This document shows positions 35,225 through 45,318 of a stretch of DNA of 64,000 nt, piece by piece. The stretch's first letter is position 1. Each line of letters begins with the position of its first letter. Source of the DNA: Hawksworthiomyces lignivorus (taxonomy: Eukaryota; Ascomycota; Sordariomycetes; Ophiostomatales; Ophiostomataceae); assembly GCA_002917075.1 (NCBI GenBank), contig NTMA01000003.1:372001-436000 (forward strand), in the 5' to 3' direction. Under the pieces are notes generated by a model. That model had not been told where the DNA came from and did no database searches. It worked only from the letters and a program-made list of their open reading frames with translations. The translations under genes were made by a program, and so were the position numbers.

Positions 35225-36289
35225 ATGGGATCTTCGGCCATTCCGTCACCGGACGACATCTCGTTAGCCGCTTTTCAGGAGGCGCTCGCCCGGTATCCTG
35301 CGGTCATCAAGGCTGTCTCAGACGCAAAGGGTGGTGAGCATACTCCTGCGTGCGGCGGCTGGCCTGCAGCTTTAGCAACCAGCTCTACGTATCAATGCGC
35401 CGATTCTTTTTACTGACCTTGTGTAGCAAAGAGTGGCCAGAAGTCTTTGGCCGATCTCGACGCCTTCCGCTATGAGACGGCCTCTGCGCGCTTTGGGCTC
35501 GCCGCCGGCGCGGAGGCGCTGACGCTCGACGACGTCAAGACGCTTGTCGCCTGGAAGCTGTGTGTTTCCCCCATTTTTCTTTTTGATAAAGAGAACAGAA
35601 CAGCCGTGCTGACTGATTGCTGTCTTAGTCGTCACGGCAAGTTCCGGCCGACGCTCATGAAGCTGGTCGCGTCCAACGACCCGGCCGCCGTGCAGACGAC
35701 CGTCCAGGACGCGCTGGCGGCATACCAGGACGCGTCTTCTGGTGCTTCCACTGCGGTCGCTGCTAGCCCCGACGTCGCTGTCGCGGCCGTGCGGGTGCTG
35801 AGCCGCCTGCGCGGCATCGGCCCCGCCACGGCCTCGCTGCTGCTGGCCGTGCACGACCCGGCGCGCGTCATCTTCTTCGGCGACGAGGTCTACGCGTGGC
35901 TGTGCGGCGGCGCCGCGCACGCCCCGCCCAGCAAGTACAACGAGCGCGAGTACGCCGACGTCTGCCGCCGTGCGGCTGCGCTGCAGACGCGACTGGGTGG
36001 AGCCGCTGTGCGGGCCGTCGACATCGAGAAGGTCGCGTACGTGCTGCTCGCCGGTGGACGGGTCGGCGGAGGCGCGCAAGAGAAGGCGGCGGGGAAGGAA
36101 AAGACGACTGCGAAGGAAGGAGCAAAAAAGGGGAGCAAGGCAGGCACGAAGACGGCCAAAGAGGACGAGGCTTCGTCCCGGAAACCCGCAGACACGAAGG
36201 CGTCAAAAAAGAGGAAAAAGGCTCTGGAGGACGCCGAATCAGCCCCTACTACGCCGACACGCCGGTCTCAACGCGTGCGGCATGCATAA
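35225..36289 (+). CDS. Conserved fungal protein with helix-hairpin-helix-like motif, 300 aa
   Basis: Exons 35225-35333, 35427-35559 and 35629-36289; splicing keeps phase throughout. The conserved part has WKLRHGKFRPTLMKLVASN, then a helix-hairpin-helix-like segment (LSRLRGIGPATASLLLAV, Gly143-Ile-Gly145 at its centre) and VIFFGDEVYAWLC, as in DNA-glycosylase-fold proteins. The last 85 residues are Lys-rich with several NLS-like clusters (SKKRKKALE). The family is widespread in eukaryotes but, to my knowledge, uncharacterised; a DNA-binding nuclear role is inference. The catalytic Lys/Asp pair of true HhH-GPD glycosylases could not be assigned. The first intron uses GTGAGC, the second GTGTGT with a CTGAC branch site. 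Confidence 0.82.
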
Positions 36290-36771
36290 AAGTCTGTTAA
36301 AAGGAGAACGAGCTTGTAAGATACGTGTAGCATTTTGTATGATACCTTTTTGTCTTTTCCTTGGTCAACTTCAAAACAGACCGAGTCCTATTTTTGTACA
36401 GAGTGTATGAACCCTAGTGAACATACACAACCATCCAATGCCTAAGAAATGCCCAAAAAATACAAATCAAATTGCCCAGCCAAGCAATTTATGAGATGGA
36501 AAGGAATGTTCTCCAGTCGCTATTCGAAACCACACCGGCTTCGTCTCCGGTTCTGTGTTCCCATACCGCCCCTTTCCGCCATTTCTTCGTCTTGTGCATC
36601 AGCAGCCCTCTTTGCAACATCATAACCTTCCCTCGTATATCATGTTGATCTTCCAAAGCTGGTCAGGCCCAGCTTCGTTATGCTCCTCCTTTGCAGGCCC
36701 CCGTCGGCCAAAAAAACGCCCTAGAAAACCTGCGAGAGAGTTCTTGTTTCGGTGTCCCGCAGCCTTTTTCT
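36290..36771. other. Convergent intergenic spacer
   Basis: 482 bp between the ends of the helix-hairpin-helix gene and the BAP31-family gene. AT-rich; no gene seen. Confidence 0.5.
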
Positions 36772-37669
36772 TTACCTGGTCTTCTTCGGGCCGGCGTCGG
36801 CTTGCGTGGCGTTGTACTTGTCGCTCAGGTCATTGTACTCGCGCTGCAGACCCTCTGCCTGCTTCTTGAGCGTGGCCAGGTCCTGGTCTTTGCTGGCGAG
36901 CTCCTTGCGCAGCTTGGCGACCTCGGCAGACTCGCCCGCCTGGGCGAGCTTCCCGCTCTCCTTGGTGCCGGTGGAGCCGCCCTCGTACTTCTTGACCTTC
37001 TCCTCAAGGTGCAGGACTTCGAGGATCAAGGTGTAGGTGCGATTGAGGATGAGCGAGAGGAACAGCGTGAAGCCGCAGAGGTACATGTTGCGCTGCGAAT
37101 AAAACTTGCGGGCTTGGACCTCGAGGCGTTCGCGGCCGAGGATGGCAGCACTGTGCCGAGGTGTCAGCAGGAGAAAACGTGGAAAACGAAACCAAAACAA
37201 AACAAAAAAAAAGAGCAAGCGCAAGGTTCGAGCTACTTACCCGTTGTTGGCACTCTCAGACGTGGCGGTGAGCTCAACCTGGACGCGGTAAACGCGATTG
37301 ACGCTGTCTATGAAGAGAATGAGGATGAAGATGAACGTGATCTTCAAGCCGTATTGGATCTTGGCGACAATAGGGTTTTCAGAAAGGAAGCTAGAAGAAA
37401 GAACAAAAAAAAATCTGTTAGTATATGAAAAGAGCTAGCCGCGCACAAGGCGGTGCAGCAATTGGGTCGGATCTAAATCTCGAGAACATACGTAAAGATC
37501 TTCCGGCGGACGGAGAAGGGGAACGGAATGACGAGCAGCATGAACACGGCCATCTCTGCCATGAGCAGCACGAACACCTAGAAGCACGAGTCAGCCGAGA
37601 AGGCAGCCAGACAGAAGAGAGAAGACAGAAGACAGACGGCAGTCTTACCAGAGTGTAGTAGAGCGTCAT
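36772..37669 (-). CDS. BAP31/YET-family endoplasmic reticulum transmembrane protein
   Basis: Four exons on the minus strand, 37669-37649 (seven codons), 37577-37492, 37390-37241 and 37150-36772, give 211 residues. The N-terminus MTLYYTLVFVLLMAEMAVFM is the family's first span. The second span (ITFIFILILFIDSVNRVYRV) and third span (NMYLCGFTLFLSLILNRTYT) carry the family's buried charges. A long C-terminal coiled coil follows from about LHLEEKVKKYEGG to KKQAEGLQREYNDLSDKYN. The protein ends KKTR, a KKXX dilysine ER-retrieval signal. BAP31/Yet1-Yet3 proteins act in ER export and quality control of membrane proteins and associate with the translocon. Splice joins are canonical and keep phase. Confidence 0.93.
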
Positions 37670-38873
37670 TTTAAGAGCTTTCTTTGGAGTGACAAGATGC
37701 TAGATGAAGGTGGAGTGCAAAGGCGTCTTTGTTGCTGCGCAGCTGAGCTACTATTAACAATAGATGCTATTATTGTGAAAGAAGAAATAGGAACGCCAAC
37801 GAGGCCAAGACGAGATCATAGATCAGAGAAGAATAGGAGGGGAGAAGTGGAACAGAACGAAGAGGGGAGGTTGAAAAAAAGGACACTATTTACGTATTCG
37901 GGGTCTCCTGCTTTTTGGCTGCTGTCCGTATCAGCTCTCTCTCTCTCGTCGACGTAAATGGTGTCCACTCTGGTTTTCAGCTGGCTTTGTTAGTTGCTTG
38001 CCTGGGAGGGAGGCCCTCTGGGGCCTTAGCTGCTCTCTTTCGGACAACGTCATCGTTCTGGACTAGTGGGGCAACTGGCTGGTTGTGGGTGGCTGGAATC
38101 TGGTGGCGCTCTATTCACCCACTCAGCCACTATCAATCATGAGGGGATGGAAAATCTGATGATCCAGAGCTGCAGAACAAAGAATTCTCATTGGCTGGTG
38201 TATACAGTGTTTAGTAAGGGTAGAATCCTGTATTAGCTCTATTACAACACTTCTATGACGCCCTGAAAACGCCAGAAAAAGTAGCACTAATTTTGCAATT
38301 TAGGTATGAGTTCGCCAACTCTAACGCCGCTGCAGAGACAAGTTAATTAGAATTTGAGGCTCAACATTACTTTACTATTCTGACTGGTCTTGTTTTGCTG
38401 ACACAAGGCAGTTGCAATGAATTGAGAAAAGATGCTTTTGAAACATAAAATCGATGGTACAACTTAGCATGCAATCGATGACATTTCTGGGCTCATGTTG
38501 AATATTCTCAACTGGGCGGCCGAGGAGGCACTCGACGCTTATAAGGCCAACAATAAGTAACAGAATAAGAAAGTTAATAAAAATTCATTAATCTCTAAGT
38601 CTATTAGACTTCAACTTGTCGATCCCTACATTGATACGTGCCAAGGCGGCTGTTCAAGACGAGGTCGACTAGGCAAGGCTGTTTAAGAGGAAGCCGCGCC
38701 TCGACTACACAAAAGGAAACACTTCTCATCGTTTTCCTGGATAGACGTTGCTTTGCGCAACAGCTGCATACAGTGTGTAAATATGAAAATATAACGACCA
38801 TCCTCTTCTGCCACCAATCCTTTGATGCTCTGCTCTATAACCCTGCTCGACACTGCCTCCCCAGCCGCCCATC
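37670..38873. other. Intergenic, AT-rich right part with possible degenerate repeat
   Basis: About 1.2 kb. The left part is the BAP31-family promoter. From about 38.16 kb the DNA becomes AT-rich with short broken frames, one of which (starting near 38493) reads MLNILNWAAEEALDAYKANNK before a stop, reminiscent of transposase-derived fragments. No intact gene. Confidence 0.4.
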
Positions 38874-40846
38874 TTAGGAGGCGTGAATGCAGTAGTAGTA
38901 GCCCGCCCAGAATTGCGTCGTGCAGTCGCGACCGTGCGGGCCAAGCTGCGTGTTCCAGCGGTAGAGATCTTCGGCACTAATGCCCTGCTGTGCCGCAAAG
39001 TCAACGCACGACGACCCAGTCGCTGCCTTCGCGTACTTGTCGCAGGTGGGCGCAATGCCAGCCTGGGTGGGCGACGGAGGGGCTGGTGGAGTGGGAAAAG
39101 ACGTCGGCACCGACGACGGCGCGGACGTCGTCATCGCGCCGATGCAGTAGAAGTAGCCGCCCCAGAACTCCGTCGAGCAGTTGGCCCCGCCGGCGCCGAG
39201 CACGGGGTTCCAGGCAAAGAGCTCGGCCGGCGTGATGCCGTGCTCGTCGGCAAAGTCGTCGCAGCCTTCGCCTGCCGACGCGTTGCTGTACAGCACGCAG
39301 CCAGCCACGATGCCCGCTTGCGTGGGCGTCGGAGCGCGCTTTCCTGGCGGTACCGGCACCGCCGGGTTGCCGGTGGTGGTGCCGCTGCCGCTGCCGCCGC
39401 TGCCCCCGTAGCCGCCGCGCTGGCGCTGGTCGCTGCTGCTCGTGGACGCGTTGGCGGGCGGCAGTACGTAGGCGCCGCCGGGCGGTGTGATGCAGACGTA
39501 CTGCGCGTCGAGCTGATCGCACGAGCCCTGCAGGTGCGGGTTGTACAGCACCAGCTGCTCCGTGGTGAGGTTATGCTGGGCTGTGGACGCGGAGGCCACG
39601 GCGTCGTCGCTGGGTTGATGTTAGCACACTGGGGACAAAAGGAGCAGAAAATGGTCACCACGCACCAGCTGGCGTTGACAGGAGGCTGGTAGACGGTACA
39701 GCTCTCCGGGATACACCACGTGATATTGTTGGCATTAGGCCGCGGCATGTCGCAGTCGAAGTTGCCAAAGGCCTCGTACAGGTCGCCGCTGGCAACATGG
39801 AACGCCACCGAGAGCGCGCTGCAGACGTCCGCGTTGGCTGGGTCGATTATGTCCTTGGAGATGCGGCTGATTTGGTCATATGTGAGCGTGCGGCTGGCGC
39901 ACGTGCCGTTGGCGCTCCGGCTGCCACTGGCAAACGGCAGCTGCGTGCTGCTGTTGGTCGGCAGGCCGTCGACGAAGCCCGGCGCGTCGGGATAATCGGG
40001 CGGCTCGCGCACGAGTAAGTCAGGCATGTGCGTGATGTTGCATACCTGCAGGATGTCGTAGTACTGCTGGACCAGGTAGTCCGAGTAGTCCAGGTCTGCC
40101 AGGTAGGGTGAGGCCAGGCGCAGGAAGAACAGATTGACAAAGCACACATCACACAGCACATCATCCGCATACAGGTTGGCCAGGCGCTCGTTCTCTGCCG
40201 GCACGTCCGTCGGGTCTGCGCATTGGCTGTGGTTCTGGCTGCCGGTGGTGGCCGAGCAGTCCGGCCGGATGATGTCCGAGCCGACCCAGGCGTACGAGTT
40301 GACGAGGCAGAAGCCACTCGAAGTGGTGGCTGCTTCCCGGCGCTTGGCCATGGCCACTGCCGCCGAATCGCTGCCGTCGTCGACGTCGCCGCTGCTGTCG
40401 GTATCGTTGTAGCCCGCGATGATGGTGCCGCCGACGCCGGGGTCAGCCGACACATTGGTGGTCGGTGTCAGGCACGCCAGGTTGAGCCCGTCGAGCGTGC
40501 GCCCTGGGATCGTGTACAGCGGCACTAGCTTGCCGCGCACGACCAGGTTGTCGCTGGCGCAGTGGCTGTTGACGCCGTCATACCACGCCTGCGCCGAGGC
40601 CAGGCAGCCGCTGGTGCACAGAGCTGAGGCGTTGTCCGCGCTCCAGAAGTAGTCGTCGACGGTGCCGGCCATGGCGAGCAACGTCGCATCACAGGCCACT
40701 GTCACGTTGAGAGCCTCTAGGCAATTGCCGCTGATGCCAAACGAGCTGGCAAGGCGCTGCGGGTCGACCGCCGGATACAGGTTGAACTGGGCCATGGCAT
40801 ATGCGGCGAACAGCCAGCTCGTGGCCAGGGTTCTGCGTAGTGTCAT
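38874..40846 (-). CDS. Secreted LysM-domain protein, partner of the subgroup-C chitinase
   Basis: Exons 40846-39666 and 39609-38874 give 638 residues. A signal peptide (MTLRRTLATSWLFAAYAMAQ) leads into a long Cys-rich N-terminal region of the kind found in large fungal LysM proteins. Three LysM-like units follow: one starting at Cys394 across the intron (DDAVASASTAQHNLTTEQLV), then GCDDFADEHGITPAELFAWN and SCVDFAAQQGISAEDLYRWN. The last two each end in a W-x-G-Y-x-YC motif (WGGYFYC, WAGYYYC). LysM modules bind chitin or chito-oligosaccharides; fungal LysM proteins shield hyphae or sequester chitin fragments. The gene faces away from the GH18 chitinase over 0.9 kb, a pairing seen repeatedly for subgroup-C chitinases. 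Linkers are Ser/Gly/Pro-rich. The intron is short with a CTAAC branch site. Confidence 0.9.
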
Positions 40847-41739
40847 CGCGACGGTTGGAAAAAGATGAGATGGGAAAGCGTCTTGGTGCAGAGTATGGAG
40901 AGAGGGGAGAGAGCAAGGTGAATCAAAATGCGCTCGTTGACAGAAGAGCTAGATGACGGGCGCAAGGTTAGTCTTGTCCAGGAGGGACTTAACAGGCTCG
41001 AAAGATGGTGGACGCCATGAAACGACAGATCGGTCCGTCGGCGAAGAGCAAATCTTTCATTAACAAGGCCAACGAAGCATTCGCAGTCGGGCATATTCGT
41101 GGTGTGAAAAAGGCCGTCGGTGTATTAGAAAAAAAAATGTTTTCGTCGTCTTGCGGCGTAGCATCTGGCAGATGTGCCTCGCGTACCTGCACAGCCCGAA
41201 TATTTACCCCTGACTAACAGACTAATAGATCAACAGTTAGATAAGAATATTCTGCCGTGGGCAGCGCCGCCCTGTACCTTTAGCCGCAAGACCTACATAT
41301 CTGAGGCACATTGGCTTCCGAGGACGCTGCCGCTCGGCACTATACGCGGTAGATTGTCTTGACCTGTTGGTTCTGCTTTCTGCCTTGCGCCAGCGCCGCC
41401 GTTCCGAAGGCCATCGCGGCGGCCTTCGTTAAAACCGCAAAAGATTTACAAAGATGGCAGATTGACATAGCCTTACCTAGCCGCACGAACGTTGGAGGTC
41501 CTTTCTTCTAATCTACACCGGCTAGAAAGAGACGCCAGCCTGGAACCTCGCCTCACGGCAATTAGGGACGCCATGCCTGCGGCTCAGCGGTGCATGCCGG
41601 CTCCAGGAACAATGGATCCCACGACATGCGTGGATGCGATGTTAAGTGCGGCCTTGAGAATCTGTTTTTTTATCTCTGGACGCAGTCAATCCATTCTGGC
41701 CTCGTCTTCAAGCACCATCGCGTCCGCTCTAACTTCATC
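40847..41739. promoter_or_regulatory. Divergent promoter of the LysM and chitinase genes
   Basis: 893 bp separate the LysM start (40846) from the chitinase start (41740). No gene-like frame was seen. A shared control region for co-expression of the pair is inferred from the arrangement. Confidence 0.55.
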
Positions 41740-44700
41740 ATGCGGGTTTCCACTAGTCTTCTTTCTCTGTCGGGCCTGGCCACCCTGTCCACGGCCCTGG
41801 TGCCAGTGCCGCGAGTTTTCACCTATCCCCGGTCACTCAATCTCAGTGCCCACGACGGCAGCGCGAGGAACGCAAGCGCCGGCGCAGGGCCAGACAACGA
41901 TAAAGCTCTGCCCACGGGCACCTGCAATGCCCAGACGCCCTGCGAGAACGGTGCCTGCTGCGGCAAGGACAACCTCTGCGGCTACTCGCCGAAGTCGTGT
42001 GGCTCAGGTTGCCAGCACGACTGTAAGTTTTTCTCTATTGATTTCGCATCGTCCTCCAGCAACAGTCGCTGATCCCCTTCCCCCCCAGGTTTGGCCAAGG
42101 CGCAGTGCGGCCCCTATGCGGCGGCGGGCCTAGAGAAGTGCCCGCTCAACGTGTGCTGCTCCGAGTATGGCTTCTGTGGCTCGACGTCCGAGTTCTGCTC
42201 GTGGGACAACAGCACTGACCCCAACTATGCCAAGTGCGATCCGGCCTACGGCAGCTGCGGCGACCCTAAGCGGCCGTCGTGCGGAGGCGCCGTCGGTCAG
42301 CGGAACATCGGCTACTACGAGTCGTGGGCCAACACGCGGACCTGCCAGAAAGTGGCGCCTGAGGACCTAAACCTCGATGGCTTCACGTCGATCAACTTCG
42401 CCTTTGCCTTCTTCGACCCGGGCACCTTTGCCATCACGTCTATGGACGCCAACGCCGCATCGCTGTACAGCCGCTTCACGGCGCTCAAGCGCAAGAAGCC
42501 GGGCCTGCAGACGTTCATCTCCGTCGGCGGCTGGAGCTTCACTGACCCTGGCGCCACGCAGAAGGCGTTCAGCAACATGGTCAGCTCCGAGGGCAACCGC
42601 GCCGCGTTCATTGGCAGCCTCGTCCAGTTCATGGACACGTATGGCTTCGACGGCGTCGACCTTGACTGGGAGTATCCAGGTGCCGACGACCGCGGCGGCG
42701 TCGCCGCTGACACAGCCAACTACGTGGCGCTGGTCGCGCAGATGCGCGCTGCCTTTGGTACCAAGTACGGCCTGACCGTCACGATCCCCACGTCCTACTG
42801 GTACCTGCAGCACTTTGACCTCGTAGGCATGCAGTCGCACATAGACTGGTTCAATCTCATGGCCTACGACCTGCACGGAACCTGGGACAAGCTGTCCAAG
42901 TACGTCGGCCCGTACGTGATGGCGCACACCAACCTCACCGAGATCGACGCCGCGCTTGACCTGCTGTGGCGCGCCGGCGTCGACTCCCAGCGCGTCGTCA
43001 TGGGCCAGGGCTGGTACGGCCGCAGCTTCACGCTCAAGGACCCCGCTTGCGGCGTCGCCAACGGCGTGTGCCAGTTCAGCAGCGGCGCGCGCCCCGGGCC
43101 GTGCTCGCAGGCCTCGGGCATCCTCGACTACCAGGAGATCACCGGAATCATCGCGGCCAACAAGTTGACGCCGACCTGGGACAAGACGGCCGGCGTCAAG
43201 TGGATCTACTGGGACAGCAACCAGTGGGTGTCGTACGATGACCAGGACACGTTCCGGCAGAAGCGCGACCTGGCCGGCCGGCGCTGCCTCGGCGGGCTCA
43301 TGGTGTGGGCCATGGACCAGGTAGACCCCACGGCCGACAACGGCTTCGGCGGCGCGCCAGCGGCGGCCGGGGCGCACGTGACGCCGAGCCAGCAGCAGGA
43401 CGCGGCCGACAAGGCCGCGGACCTGCTGGCCGGGCTCAAGTGCTACGCGTCGGACTGCGGCGGCGGCTGCAAGCCTGGCACGGTGGAGGCGGCACAGTTC
43501 AATGGGCAGCCGGGTCAGCTCAGCACGAACGCGCGCTGCGGCAAGAAGTCGTACCGCAGCCTGTGCTGCGACGCGACCACGACTATGGGCACGTGCCGAT
43601 GGCGCGGGTACCGCGGCGCGGGCCTGGCGTGCATCAGGGGCTGCGCGGCGGGCGAGACGGAGCTGACGACCAACACGAACCAGCACGTGGTCAAGCAGGG
43701 CGACAGGGACTGCCACGGCGGGCAGCAGAGCTTCTGCTGCGCGGGGTTCCGGCCGACGGCGGCGCGGCTCGAGGACGACCTCAAGGAGGCGGCGGCGGCG
43801 GCGGCTGAGGCGGCGGCGGCGCAGGCGGCGCTGGACCTAGCGGCCAAGGCGTTCTGCCGCGTGGCGGTGCCGGCGCTGCTGGCGCCGCTGGAGCTGCTGG
43901 AGGACCTGATCCCCATCATCGGCGAGATCGCCGACGCCATCGAGATCGCGGCCACGCCCGCCATCATCGAGGGCTGCGTCAAGGGCATCGAGAAGGCCGG
44001 CAAGGCCGAGTTCAAGGTCTTTGGCAAGACGCACACGCTCAAGCTCGACGAGCCTAAGGCCAAGCCCGACGACGTGCCCGGGCGGCCCGCGGCCGACAAG
44101 GACGGCGACCACCCGACCAAGACGGCCGACAAGAACGACCGCTGCGAGCGCGAGGTCAAGCGCGCGCCCAAGCCCACGCACACCGTGTACACGAACACGG
44201 ACCGAATGCAGCGGCTGGTCGACCACAGCGGCCTGCCGCGCGACTACGACTGGCTGCACGGCCAGGGCTATGCCATGAGCCTCAAGTTCCCCAAGCGCTT
44301 CACGGTGGGCTTGGTGCCCAAGCACTACGCCATTCTGGCGGGCTATGTGTACCACAAGAAGAAGGGCCAGCCCAAGCCCGTCAAGGACAGCTGCAAGAAA
44401 GTCGTGTCGTACAAGCAGACAGTCGAACGCGACTGGCGCTCCAATGGCTACGACCTGTACACTATCCCAGGCGCTAGTAAAAAGACGAGCACCATCAGCC
44501 ACGGTGGGCCCGAGATAAAAGATACAGACGAGGAGATTCCCAACCGCGGCTCCTATGGCATGAAGTGGATTGGCTCGACGTTTGACCAGCACTACGTTGT
44601 CTGGGCGCCCTACGGCCCCATTCGGCCGGGCATCACCTATGAGGAAGTCATTGCGTATGCAGACGCTTACTGCGCCGCGAATCCCATCTACGACTACCTG

Positions 44701-44751
44701 ACGAACAACTGCTTAGATTTCGCCAACGAGATGTACCGATTTATGATGTAG
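41740..44751 (+). CDS. Chitin-binding GH18 (subgroup C) chitinase with extra C-terminal domain
   Basis: Exons 41740-42022 and 42089-44751 give 981 residues. A signal peptide (MRVSTSLLSLSGLATLSTA) and a short pro-region precede two Cys-rich chitin-binding type 1 segments: about 66-95 (CENGACCGKDNLCGYSP) and about 99-130 (CCSEYGFCGSTSEFC). The GH18 barrel spans about 166-510, with SVGGWSF and the catalytic DGVDLDWE (Asp282, Asp285, Asp287, Glu289 as acid/base); YDLHGTW and the substrate-binding MVWAMDQVD are also present. A Cys-rich segment (about 535-650) and an Ala/Leu helical stretch follow. The last 250 residues contain KHYAILAGYVYH (His840, His850) and NNCLDFANEMY (Cys969), resembling a permuted papain-like fold. 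The subgroup-C architecture resembles the alpha/beta subunit of yeast killer toxins. Secretion and chitin hydrolysis are well supported; the tail's role is open. Confidence 0.92.
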
Positions 44752-45318
44752 GCGGCGGCTGGCGGCATTTGATGGCCAATGGATGGATCGTACAAGAGAC
44801 ACAAGGTCTCTAAAGGGTCGCTTTCTTTTTGTGTGTTCTTTTTAGCTTTGGTTTTTATTTGTTATTTTGTTATTTTATTTCTTTGTGTTCGTGCATTATT
44901 TTAATTTTTCTCCGTTTCAGAACCATACTCTCCTACTGTTATACAGCCGTGTTCCTCCTCGCCGGACGGCGAATTAACAATGACAATCGTGTTTAAATGG
45001 CGTGTGCTCGCTCTCTTCATACAAATGGCGGCGCAAAATGACTGACAGACCAGCTCGGCCTGGAGTCTATGCGCCTTGGATTTAGCCAGCGGCACAGTTC
45101 TCTGTCAGAGGCTGTGTCGTCAAATGTGTCCTCCCCCTGTAAAACGCGCTGTGCCCCAACACGAGCGACTTCAGACAACATCTTCACGTGACTGAATAGT
45201 GAACTCACTCCCTTTACCATACGTTCGTCAAGTTTCGTTCAAACACTATGAAGTGACAGCATCTAGGATCGACGTGTCCAGGTTTTTCTCCCCATTCCAT
45301 CCTCGCAACTCTGGTGCC
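44752..45318. other. Intergenic: chitinase 3' flank and TLDc promoter
   Basis: 567 bp, T-rich at the left, mixed at the right. No gene was recognised. Confidence 0.5.

Noticed and set aside
38440..38800. Transposase relic between the BAP31 and LysM genes
   Set aside because: Only short Leu/Ala-rich fragments were seen; no DDE or zinc-finger motif and no terminal repeats could be established.
39131..39608. Reading the LysM gene as one unspliced 571-codon frame
   Set aside because: Read-through after VNASW gives low-complexity sequence, whereas removing the 56-nt intron (39610-39665) restores three LysM units.
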